A stretch of DNA of 55,595 nt, taken from assembly GCF_028686475.1 (NCBI RefSeq), contig NZ_JAQUCA010000006.1:133648-189242 (forward strand), written 5' to 3'. This stretch comes from Giesbergeria sp. (GTDB taxonomy: Bacteria; Pseudomonadota; Gammaproteobacteria; Burkholderiales; Burkholderiaceae_C). The translations under genes were made by a program, and so were the position numbers. Of the stretch, positions 1 to 7,616 are shown one piece after another (the first letter of the stretch is position 1; each line of letters starts with the position of its first letter). Under the pieces are notes generated by a model. The model made no database searches, had not been told where the DNA came from, and was given only the letters and a program-made list of their open reading frames with translations.

Positions 1-32
1 TCGGGCAGGGTCAGACGGGGTAAGCGGGCCAT
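1..32 (-). CDS. N-terminus of REP-associated tyrosine transposase (RAYT-like), runs off the left edge
   Basis: Reading leftwards from the ATG at 32 gives MARLPRLTLP and then leaves the window. This start is a hallmark of the RAYT / TnpA-REP branch of Y1 transposases, which normally continues with a tyrosine-histidine catalytic core that cannot be seen here. The leader at 52-69 reads GGGGTCAGATTCCCATTG on the minus strand, a G/C-rich motif I associate with the flanks of such genes. Only ten codons are visible, so the call rests on one short but distinctive motif. Whether the gene is intact cannot be judged. Confidence 0.55.
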   Translation of the reverse strand, partial: MARLPRLTLP

Positions 33-76
33 AATCAGCTCAAAAATGAAACAATGGGAATCTGACCCCGATTATT

Positions 77-949
77 TCACGCGCTCAAGCCAAACCGCGC
101 CCCCAGTGCTTGTTCTAAGCCAAACTCTTGCAAAATAGCACGCAGGCGCTCGGCGGCACTGCGCTTTTTTTGCCCGGTATAGCGCGCCATAATCAGCTCG
201 TTTTTCATGCTGTGTTCCCAACCCACCAGCTCCGTCACCGTGACTTGGTAGCCGCTGGCCTCTAGGTGCAGACAGCGCAGCACATTGGTGATTTGGCTGC
301 CCAACTCGCGCGTGTGCAGTGGGTGCCGCCACAATTCGGCCAAGGGTGTGCGTGCCAATTGCAGCGCTTTGCCTTGGCGCAAACAAGCCGCCACTTCGGC
401 CTGACAGCAAGGCACCAACACCATCGCTTTGGCCTTCTTTTGCAGGCCAAAGGCAATCGCATCATCGGTGGCGGTATCGCAAGCGTGCAAGGCCGTGACC
501 ATGTCGATGCGCTCGGGCAACTCTGCGGCCTCGGTGCTATCGGCTACCGACAGGTTCAAAAACGCCATGCGCTCAAAACCCAAGTGCTGCGCTAATTGGC
601 CAGACTTTTCTACCAACTCGGCACGCCACTCTATGCCGTAAATATGGCCGCGCCCCAGTGGCTTGAAATACAAATCGTAGAGGATAAAACCCAAATAAGA
701 TTTACCCGCGCCGTGGTCAGCCAAGGTGGGTGCGTGACCGTCTTTGGACAAATCTTGCAACAGCGGCTCTACCAACTGAAACAGGTGATAGACCTGCTTG
801 AGTTTGCGCCGCGAGTCTTGGTTGAGTTTGCCCTCGCGCGTCAGGATGTGCAATGCTTTGAGCAACTCGACCGACTGGCCGGGGCGCAGTTCTTGCAATA
901 CCGCTGCCTCGGCGGCGCGCTGCTTGTCTGCTGGTGGCTTTTTGCTCAT
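77..949 (-). CDS. Class I SAM-dependent methyltransferase, GSTCD/TRM13-like
   Basis: A 290-residue cytoplasmic protein. The SAM-binding glycine motif is visible as DHGAGKSYLGF around residue 90, with acidic post-I residues in YGIEWR and a later HACDTATDDAI segment followed by PCC. This arrangement fits the Methyltransf_25/32-type family that includes GSTCD-like proteins; the substrate is unknown. Its ATG overlaps the stop of the DUF1415 gene by four bases (ATGA at 946-949), so the two are surely translated together at the end of the long pilM-to-here series. A function in RNA or small-molecule methylation would be a guess. Confidence 0.8.
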   Translation of the reverse strand: MSKKPPADKQRAAEAAVLQELRPGQSVELLKALHILTREGKLNQDSRRKLKQVYHLFQLVEPLLQDLSKDGHAPTLADHGAGKSYLGFILYDLYFKPLGRGHIYGIEWRAELVEKSGQLAQHLGFERMAFLNLSVADSTEAAELPERIDMVTALHACDTATDDAIAFGLQKKAKAMVLVPCCQAEVAACLRQGKALQLARTPLAELWRHPLHTRELGSQITNVLRCLHLEASGYQVTVTELVGWEHSMKNELIMARYTGQKKRSAAERLRAILQEFGLEQALGARFGLSA

Positions 950-1587
950 GCTGGACCTTTATCGCTGGGCTGGCCGTGCGGCACTGGGCAGCGTGCGCCC
1001 ACATCCAAGGCTTTCCAACCCTCTGGGCCTAATTGGCGCAATACTTCCATATTGCGCTCATAAATCATTTCGGCCTCTGGGAAGGCTTCGACTGCCGCAT
1101 CTAAACTCTCTTCGCGGATTAAATGCAAAGTCGGGTAAGGTGCGCGATTGGTGGCGTTGGTAATATCATCAACTTCGGTGCCGTCAAACTGAAACTGTGG
1201 GTGAAAGCTGGCAATTTGCAAAATGCCGCCCAAATCCAGCACATCCAGCATCTCGTCGGCCAACTCCAGAAAATCATTAAAGTCTAAAAAATCTTCCATG
1301 CAGTCTGGCAACATCAGCAGCGTAGTGTCGCGCTTCTCGGGCGAGGCTTCGGCCAGTGCTTCTAACTCGCGCTGTAAATCTTGCAACACACCGCGCCCAT
1401 CGGTGGCATGGCTGACGGCATAATGGATTTGCCCTTTAACGTGTACGCCCTTGGCAAACGGGCACAAATTAAGCCCAATCACGGCGCGCTCTAGCCAGCG
1501 CACCATGTCTTGCACCACGATGGCATCGCGGGCAGCCGCATCGGTAGAAGAAACAGCCGTATTGGTAGTATCAGCAATATCAGACAT
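946..1587 (-). CDS. DUF1415 domain protein
   Basis: A 213-residue protein with the DUF1415 signature near the N-terminus (WLERAVIGLNLCPFAKGV, about residues 33-50) and a conserved HPQFQF segment in the middle. No signal peptide or membrane segment is seen. The family is common in proteobacteria but has no established function. The conserved Cys-Pro-Phe-Ala and His-Pro residues suggest a metal or redox site; this is inference. It follows the unknown gene at 1599-2246 by 11 bases and overlaps the methyltransferase by four. Confidence 0.8.
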   Translation of the reverse strand: MSDIADTTNTAVSSTDAAARDAIVVQDMVRWLERAVIGLNLCPFAKGVHVKGQIHYAVSHATDGRGVLQDLQRELEALAEASPEKRDTTLLMLPDCMEDFLDFNDFLELADEMLDVLDLGGILQIASFHPQFQFDGTEVDDITNATNRAPYPTLHLIREESLDAAVEAFPEAEMIYERNMEVLRQLGPEGWKALDVGARCPVPHGQPSDKGPA

Positions 1588-1598
1588 CAGCAGCCTTG

Positions 1599-2246
1599 TT
1601 AAAGAAAACGACTTGGCTGCTGCACCAGCAATTTGGCCAGCTCATCCATTAAACCCACGGTCACCTTGGCGGCAGGCCAGACCGTGTCTTGCACGCCAAA
1701 GCCCGACACCGTCACCAAGCGGAACGCCACCATGCCTTGGTCGTGGTTGGGGGTGATGGTGACATAGCCACGCGCTTCGGTTTGGTAGTCGAAGCGGTAG
1801 GCTTGCAGGGTGTTTTTTTCCGGGTGGCGAATGTCGTGGCGTTCGTGCGGCACACCTGCGCCACGCAAATTCGCCTCTACGCGCTGCAAATCGGGCGGAA
1901 AATTAACCGTGATGGTGCCACTGCGGTTGCCGCCCGGTTTGGGCTGCAGTTTCCAACCGATGGCAATGTAATCAAACACATCGCGGTCGCGCAGTTTCTT
2001 TTGGCGTGCATCGGCGCGAAACTCTACCAACTGCATAGCTGGCCAAGCGGTTTTGCTCGCTAAGAACAGCACCGGCCCATCGGGCAGCAGCACATTGAGT
2101 TGCGGGGCCAACTCTTGCAGATAGCGCCAGGCTTCTTTGCAAGCCAACTCGGTGGCTTGGGTATTTTGCTCTACGCCTTGGGTTTGCTGCTCGCGCTGGC
2201 TTTGCACCGCGTTGGCTTGGGATTTTAATTGGTTTAAAAAGCTCAT
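1599..2246 (-). CDS. Conserved hypothetical protein, no recognised domain
   Basis: A 215-residue protein if started at the ATG at 2246 (MSFLNQLKSQANAVQ); an upstream in-frame ATG at 2309 would run into the end of aroB and is less likely. The N-terminal 45 residues are glutamine-rich and probably helical. The rest is a mixed, soluble sequence rich in aromatic and charged residues. I recall similar proteins in the same place after aroB in Burkholderiales, but know no function. It lies 46 bases after aroB in the same direction and is probably cotranscribed. Confidence 0.7.
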   Translation of the reverse strand: MSFLNQLKSQANAVQSQREQQTQGVEQNTQATELACKEAWRYLQELAPQLNVLLPDGPVLFLASKTAWPAMQLVEFRADARQKKLRDRDVFDYIAIGWKLQPKPGGNRSGTITVNFPPDLQRVEANLRGAGVPHERHDIRHPEKNTLQAYRFDYQTEARGYVTITPNHDQGMVAFRLVTVSGFGVQDTVWPAAKVTVGLMDELAKLLVQQPSRFL

Positions 2247-2292
2247 GGCCGTTGTTGTATTTAGGGGGGGATTTTCAGCACTGGCCGCGCTG

Positions 2293-3438
2293 TTAGGCAC
2301 AGCAGGCATCTATCACTTGGCGCACCAAGGCATCGGGGGCAGCGCGCACCACGGCTTGGCCGGGGCCATCTATCAGCACAAAGCGAATTTCACCGCCTTC
2401 GGCTTTTTTGTCCACGCGCATTAACTCTAGGTAGCGCCCGGCGTTGTCCGCCGCATCCAGCACCGGGCCACGTACCGGCAAACCCGCGCGCTGTACCAAA
2501 GCCGTGAGGCGCGCCACCAAGGCGGCATCCACCAGCCCCAAACGGCAAGACAACTCTGCTGCCATCACCATGCCTGCGCCCACGGCCTCGCCGTGCAACC
2601 AAGCGCCATAGCCCATACCAGCTTCTATCGCATGGCCAAAAGTATGCCCAAAATTGAGGATAGCGCGCAGACCGGATTCGCGCTCATCTTGGCCTACCAC
2701 CCAGGCTTTAATCTCGCAACTGCGGCGCACTGCATGGGCCAGTGCTGGCACATCGCGCGCCAATAAAGCATCGATATGGGTTTCTAGCCAATCCATGAAA
2801 GCCATATCGGCAATGGGGCCATATTTAATCACTTCGGCCAAACCGGCGCTAAGTTCGCGCACGGGCAAGGTGTTGAGGGTGGACAAATCGCACAGCACCA
2901 GCTGGGGTTGGTAAAACGCACCAATCATGTTTTTACCCAGCGGGTGGTTGATGGCGGTTTTGCCGCCCACCGACGAATCGACTTGTGCCAACAAGGTCGT
3001 GGGCACCTGCACAAACGGCACGCCGCGCATGTAGCTGGCGGCAGCAAAACCCGTCATATCGCCTACCACACCGCCGCCCAAGGCAAACAGCACGGTTTTG
3101 CGGTCGCAGCCGTGGCCGAGCAGAGCATCAAAAATCAAATTGAGGGATTGCCAAGTTTTGTATGCTTCGCCATCGGGCAAGGCCACCAAATGGACTTGGG
3201 CATAACGTTGCTGCAACACGGCGCGCAAACGTTCTGCATACAAAGGGGCCACGGTGGTGTTGCTCACTATCAGGGCGCTGGCAGCCTTGGGGAGTTGGGC
3301 ATAAAAATTGGGCGCATCCAGCAGGCCGGAGCCAATGGCAATGGCATAACTGCGCTCGGCCAAAGCAATCGATACTTGCTGCACGCCAGCATGAACAGAG
3401 AGGGGAGAGGAGGAGGAGGAAGGATTGGCTACTTGCAT
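2293..3438 (-). CDS. aroB: 3-dehydroquinate synthase
   Basis: Second step of the shikimate pathway: converts DAHP to 3-dehydroquinate using NAD and a divalent metal. The 381-residue length is normal. Visible family motifs are [21 protein letters not shown], the active-site stretch [20 protein letters not shown], and the metal ligands in [11 protein letters not shown] and HGEAV. A serine-rich N-terminal patch (residues 6-12) precedes the core and is probably dispensable. It follows aroK by 66 bases, the classical aroKB order, downstream of the pilus operon as in many proteobacteria. Confidence 0.97.
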   Translation of the reverse strand: MQVANPSSSSSPLSVHAGVQQVSIALAERSYAIAIGSGLLDAPNFYAQLPKAASALIVSNTTVAPLYAERLRAVLQQRYAQVHLVALPDGEAYKTWQSLNLIFDALLGHGCDRKTVLFALGGGVVGDMTGFAAASYMRGVPFVQVPTTLLAQVDSSVGGKTAINHPLGKNMIGAFYQPQLVLCDLSTLNTLPVRELSAGLAEVIKYGPIADMAFMDWLETHIDALLARDVPALAHAVRRSCEIKAWVVGQDERESGLRAILNFGHTFGHAIEAGMGYGAWLHGEAVGAGMVMAAELSCRLGLVDAALVARLTALVQRAGLPVRGPVLDAADNAGRYLELMRVDKKAEGGEIRFVLIDGPGQAVVRAAPDALVRQVIDACCA

Positions 3439-3504
3439 GGTTAGCCAAGTGTAGGCCAGAGCGGCCTGCCCTGCCCCCTCACGGACGCAGAAAAAATGCA
3501 GTTT

Positions 3505-4065
3505 TCAGTCTGCCGCCGGGCATTCTGGCGCAGCGGCCACCCCCGGCGCAATCACACCGGCCAGCTCCAACTGCATGATAATCATATTGACCAAACTGGT
3601 GACCGAAGGGCGGCCCGTTTCTACCACGTAATGCGCGGCTTGGCGGTACAAGGGGTCGCGCTGGGTGTAAAGGGTACGCAATTGGCCCAGTGGGTTGGCC
3701 ACTTGCAGCAAAGGCCGGGTTTTATCGTAGCGAATACGCCGGAAGATTTCTTCGGGCGTAGAACGCAAATAAACCACGGTGCCACGCTGGTGCAAGCATT
3801 GCCGGTTGGCAGGCCGTAGCACGGCACCGCCACCGGTAGAAAGCACCGCCGCCTCGGGGGCTGCGGTGAGTTCCTCCAATACTTCAGCCTCTAGGTCGCG
3901 AAAGCGGGCTTCGCTCTCGCGCTCGAAGAACTCGCGAATCGAGCAGCCGATGCGCTGCTCAATCACTTGGTCCGAGTCGATAAAGGCCACCCCCAACCGT
4001 CGGGCGAGTTGCCGCCCGACGGTGGATTTGCCGGAGCCGGGGAGGCCGACCAAAGAGATCAGCAT
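3505..4065 (-). CDS. aroK: Shikimate kinase
   Basis: Phosphorylates shikimate at the 3-hydroxyl with ATP. The start at 4065 gives MLISLVGLPGSGKST with a Walker A loop right at the N-terminus, as the family has, and a GGAG ribosome site seven bases upstream; an upstream ATG at 4143 would overlap the lipoprotein gene and add an unrelated extension. Further motifs are IDSD (shikimate contact), FRDLE, STGGGAVL and the lid arginine region YDKTRPLL. Length is 186 residues, slightly long because of an Ala/Pro-rich C-terminus. It is followed by aroB. Confidence 0.95.
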   Translation of the reverse strand: MLISLVGLPGSGKSTVGRQLARRLGVAFIDSDQVIEQRIGCSIREFFERESEARFRDLEAEVLEELTAAPEAAVLSTGGGAVLRPANRQCLHQRGTVVYLRSTPEEIFRRIRYDKTRPLLQVANPLGQLRTLYTQRDPLYRQAAHYVVETGRPSVTSLVNMIIMQLELAGVIAPGVAAAPECPAAD

Positions 4066-4093
4066 AACCAACTCCAAACGAAGGCTTGAAGCA

Positions 4094-7000
4094 TCAAGGG
4101 GTAACAGTGACTGCAATGGTGCTGGTGGAACCAGCAGCATCACGAATCGTTACGATAGCATTACCAGCGGCCAAACCAGTAATGCTCAGACCCGCTTGGC
4201 TAGACAACACTGCTGGAGCCACTGCACTGTTAGACGTTTCCACCCGGTAAGGCGGCACACCACCCCGGATAGAGAAAGTGCGCGAACTACCAACCAAAAT
4301 AGAAGCAGTTCCATTGGGTGTGGCCTCAGTAGATCCATCCGCTGTGGTGAAAAGCGTCAGATTTTGTGGGCATGTACCCCGCATCAGATTCATATCTCCC
4401 ATGCCATTGTCACGAATCGTCATAGTGCTAGTGGCAAAGGCCCCACCAGAATCTACCACTGTCAAAATAACATTGAAGAACTCACGGGGAAGGTATTTAC
4501 CTTCAGCATCTACAGGATTGATACAACGATTACTCCGCGTACCCAAACCTACGGTAAAGGTATCCCCATTTACCTCCACATTCGACAAGCCCAAATCACT
4601 GGTCAAAGCACGGTAGGGTGGCTGACCACCAAACACCGTCAAGGTAATGGGTGCCAAAGAGTCTTCACCCACTTCAAAGGCGCTAGGAGCAAAGCGCAGT
4701 GAAGCTTGTTGGGCTTGGTTGGATGTGACATCGATGTTCAATGTTTGCCCACGGGCATCCGTTACTACCAAGGTAGTTTGTCCGGCACCACGCAATGCCG
4801 CTGCCACCGTGTTTCCAGTCACCGTTGCCGTAGCAACGCTGGGGTTCGAAACTACTACGGTATAAGGCGCTGTGCCGTTTTGCAAGACAAAGTACAGGGT
4901 TTCTTGCACTGAGCCAGTGGCTGCCGAAGGCGCTGCTGTCATGGGTGCTGCCGGTGCAGAAGCACCCGTCACGTTGACATTAATGGCAACGCTGCGACTT
5001 GCATCGGCTTGGTCACGCACGGTGATGGTGGCAGAACCCGTCGTAGCGCTTGCAGTAATGGTCAACTTATTGCCAGCAAGTGTGGCAGTGGCCACCGCAG
5101 AGTTGCTGGTAGCAAAATCAAACCGACCAGAGCCACCACTGAGCAGCACATCGGCTGAGGCACCCGATTGAATGGACAAGGGGCCTGAAGGCGATGCAAC
5201 CAACGCACCCACAGGGGTTGTGGACACCGTTACGGTAATAGTTGCTATCTTGCTTTGATCAGCTTGGTCACGCACTGTGATGGTGGTCGTACCAACGGTA
5301 GCACCGGCAGTAATACGCACAGTATTGCCTGTCAGGGCAGCAGTGGCAACCCCGGTGTTGCTAACCGCCACATCAAACTTGCCAGAGCCACCACTGATCA
5401 GCACATCGGTTGCAGCACCAGGCTGAATAGACACTGTGGATGGTGACACCACCAACGGACTAATGGCTGCCGCAGACACCGTCACACGTACCGTGGTGGT
5501 TTTGCTTTGATCGGCCTGGTCACGCACCGTGATAGTAGCCGTGCCCGCAGTGGCACCGGCAGTAATACGCAAGGTATTGCCTGTCAGGGCAGCAGTGGCA
5601 ACCCCGGTGTTGTTCACGGCCACATCGAAGCGACCAGAACCACCACTGATCAGCACATCAGCCGCTGCACCTAGCGGGAGGGACAACGTTGGCTGGGATG
5701 CCGTCAGAGAACCATTACCAGCAACCACCGTAACATTGATCGCAACTACCCGCGTAGCATCTGCCTTGTCGCGCACAGTAATTGTGGCCGTGCCTACGGC
5801 TCCGCCACCGGTGACCCGCAAAGTGCGACCGTTGAGGGTGGCTGTAGCCACTTGGGTATTGCTAACCGCCAAATCAAAGTTGCCCGAGCCGCCACTGATG
5901 AGTACATCAGCTTCTGCATTCGATACAACGGTCAAGGTGGCTGGCGATGCACCCAACACAGACGTGCCACTGGCTGTAACAGTGACAGACAGGTTTGTCG
6001 TGCGGCTCAAATCCGCTTGGTCGCGAATCGTGATGGTAGCTGTACCTAACGTACTACCCCCAACCACGCGCAGGGTGCGGCCACTCAAAACAGCAGTAAC
6101 CATTTGGTTGTTGCTCACTGCCAAATCAAAGTTGCCCGAGCCACCGCTGATGAGTACGTCGGCTGCTTCAGCAGATTTAAGATTCAAAGTTTGCGGAGAG
6201 GTGGAGATGGTAGCCACAGGCCCCACCACCACCGTTACTGGCACCGTCAGCACCTTAGAGGTATCTGCTTGATCACGGATGGTAATGTTGGCCTGACCTA
6301 CGGTATCACCGCCAGTGACAATAAGCACACCACCCGCAACCGTTGCAGTGGCCGCACGGGCATTGTCAGAAGAGACGACATAGCTGCCAGAACCACCAAT
6401 GAGTTCCAGCTGTTTGTTTTCACCGGTGCGAACTTCGACACTGGCAGGCAGCACGGCAAAGTTGCCACAGCTACCATTGTCTTCAATGGTAACTTTGGCT
6501 GTACCGGTGGAACGGGCAGCATCTACCACGGTTAAAAGCACTTCTTTATTTCCATTCACGCAACGGCTGCCGCGCGTACCGGTTTCCAAGGTCACCGTAT
6601 TGCGCTGCATACAGTTGGCCTCGCTAGGCCGCACCTGCAAGAAGGATGGATCCGAGGTAAATACGCAAGTGGCACCTTGGGCACCAAAAACGCTGAACTG
6701 GATAGGTTGGGTATCATTCTCAGATACCACCAAGGCACTGGGCGAAAAACGAATCGCCGTAGTGGCAGTATTGATTTCTACTTTCACTTTCACGGTTTGA
6801 CCGGCGGCATCCATCACCGAAATTTCTAACTCGGAAGCCAGTGAACCCTTAATATGCAGTTCATCACCCTGAATGGTGGCAGTGATGGCGACTGGAATAC
6901 CACCAGCAACCCGATAGGGCGGCTGCCCGCCCGAAACTTTGGCCACCGCATCCAAGCCGACAGGTATCACCAAATCGGTAGGGGATATACGCAGTTCTGG

Positions 7001-7591
7001 TGAACCGACCGTTAAAGTAATTTCAACTTGCTCACCCGCAGCATCCCGAATTTTGACGGTAGTAGCACCAATCGCAACGCCGGTAACTTGCAACTGATTA
7101 GCACCGATCAGTCCCACGATAGCGACATTGCTATCACCGCCTTCTACTGTGTAGGGTGCGGCACCGCCACCAATCAAAAAGCGCCGCGCCACACTAGAAC
7201 CCACGCCTACCGTCAGGTTACCGGGGGCTGTGGTGTACAGCGGGATACTAGAGCCTATCTGAATATCAATTTCTACCGAAGCACCGCTGTAGTCCAGCAC
7301 ACTGACCTTGGCATTGCCTGCGGCTTTGGTACGGATAATCAGGGTTTTGCCATCTACTTGGCCTTCAGCCATCGCTTCGTTCGCATTGTTAATGCGATAG
7401 GGTGGCACACCACCGCTGATTTGATACTCACGCGCTACACCCACCGGAAGAATTAAAGCGGTACCAGCGGTTGTGACCAACGTAGTCTGGTTAGGGTTGG
7501 CTCCGGGAGAGCCGCCATCGCCGCCTCCACCACCGCAAGCTGCCAATGCTGTGACCAGCATTAGCATCAGGATTCTGAATATTTTTTGCAT
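4094..7591 (-). CDS. Large lipoprotein with tandem Ig-like repeats, inside the pil-aro operon
   Basis: A 1165-residue secreted protein. The N-terminus is a lipoprotein signal (MQKIFRILMLML then LAAC, lipid cysteine at 19) followed by a GGGGG linker. The mature part is a string of about a dozen beta-rich modules of 75-100 residues. Each has a G(G/A)xPPYR or GGSGxFD turn, a (V/A)ATA strand, and a TITVRDQAD strand, as in bacterial Ig-like folds. Five central modules are near-identical (see the repeat entry). Two larger modules contain paired cysteines (CVF...NCMQ...RCVN...CGN and RCIN...CPQ). It starts 25 bases after pilQ with an AGGA ribosome site and ends 28 bases before aroK, so it is very probably cotranscribed with the secretin. 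A role in the pilus channel, outer membrane anchoring or adhesion is inference from position; I do not recognise a named family. Confidence 0.85.
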   Translation of the reverse strand: MQKIFRILMLMLVTALAACGGGGGDGGSPGANPNQTTLVTTAGTALILPVGVAREYQISGGVPPYRINNANEAMAEGQVDGKTLIIRTKAAGNAKVSVLDYSGASVEIDIQIGSSIPLYTTAPGNLTVGVGSSVARRFLIGGGAAPYTVEGGDSNVAIVGLIGANQLQVTGVAIGATTVKIRDAAGEQVEITLTVGSPELRISPTDLVIPVGLDAVAKVSGGQPPYRVAGGIPVAITATIQGDELHIKGSLASELEISVMDAAGQTVKVKVEINTATTAIRFSPSALVVSENDTQPIQFSVFGAQGATCVFTSDPSFLQVRPSEANCMQRNTVTLETGTRGSRCVNGNKEVLLTVVDAARSTGTAKVTIEDNGSCGNFAVLPASVEVRTGENKQLELIGGSGSYVVSSDNARAATATVAGGVLIVTGGDTVGQANITIRDQADTSKVLTVPVTVVVGPVATISTSPQTLNLKSAEAADVLISGGSGNFDLAVSNNQMVTAVLSGRTLRVVGGSTLGTATITIRDQADLSRTTNLSVTVTASGTSVLGASPATLTVVSNAEADVLISGGSGNFDLAVSNTQVATATLNGRTLRVTGGGAVGTATITVRDKADATRVVAINVTVVAGNGSLTASQPTLSLPLGAAADVLISGGSGRFDVAVNNTGVATAALTGNTLRITAGATAGTATITVRDQADQSKTTTVRVTVSAAAISPLVVSPSTVSIQPGAATDVLISGGSGKFDVAVSNTGVATAALTGNTVRITAGATVGTTTITVRDQADQSKIATITVTVSTTPVGALVASPSGPLSIQSGASADVLLSGGSGRFDFATSNSAVATATLAGNKLTITASATTGSATITVRDQADASRSVAINVNVTGASAPAAPMTAAPSAATGSVQETLYFVLQNGTAPYTVVVSNPSVATATVTGNTVAAALRGAGQTTLVVTDARGQTLNIDVTSNQAQQASLRFAPSAFEVGEDSLAPITLTVFGGQPPYRALTSDLGLSNVEVNGDTFTVGLGTRSNRCINPVDAEGKYLPREFFNVILTVVDSGGAFATSTMTIRDNGMGDMNLMRGTCPQNLTLFTTADGSTEATPNGTASILVGSSRTFSIRGGVPPYRVETSNSAVAPAVLSSQAGLSITGLAAGNAIVTIRDAAGSTSTIAVTVTP
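4990..6240 (-). repeat. Five tandem 249-255 bp coding repeats (Ig-like modules)
   Basis: The motif DVL(I/L)SGGSG(N/R/K)FD is encoded five times, with equivalent codons at about 6138, 5886, 5637, 5385 and 5130, so spacings are 252, 249, 252 and 255 bases, always in frame. The third and fourth units share long identical stretches, for example the one ending in gtcagggcagcagtggcaac at about 5330-5350 and again at about 5580-5600. Such DNA identity points to recent duplication or gene conversion, and the copy number may vary between strains. Confidence 0.85.
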
Positions 7592-7616
7592 TTTTTATCC
7601 TATTGATGAAAAAATT

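Noticed and set aside
4990-6240. Regular repeats that could be read as a CRISPR-like array
   Set aside because: Units are about 252 bp, in frame, and encode Ig-like modules; there are no short repeats with unique spacers.
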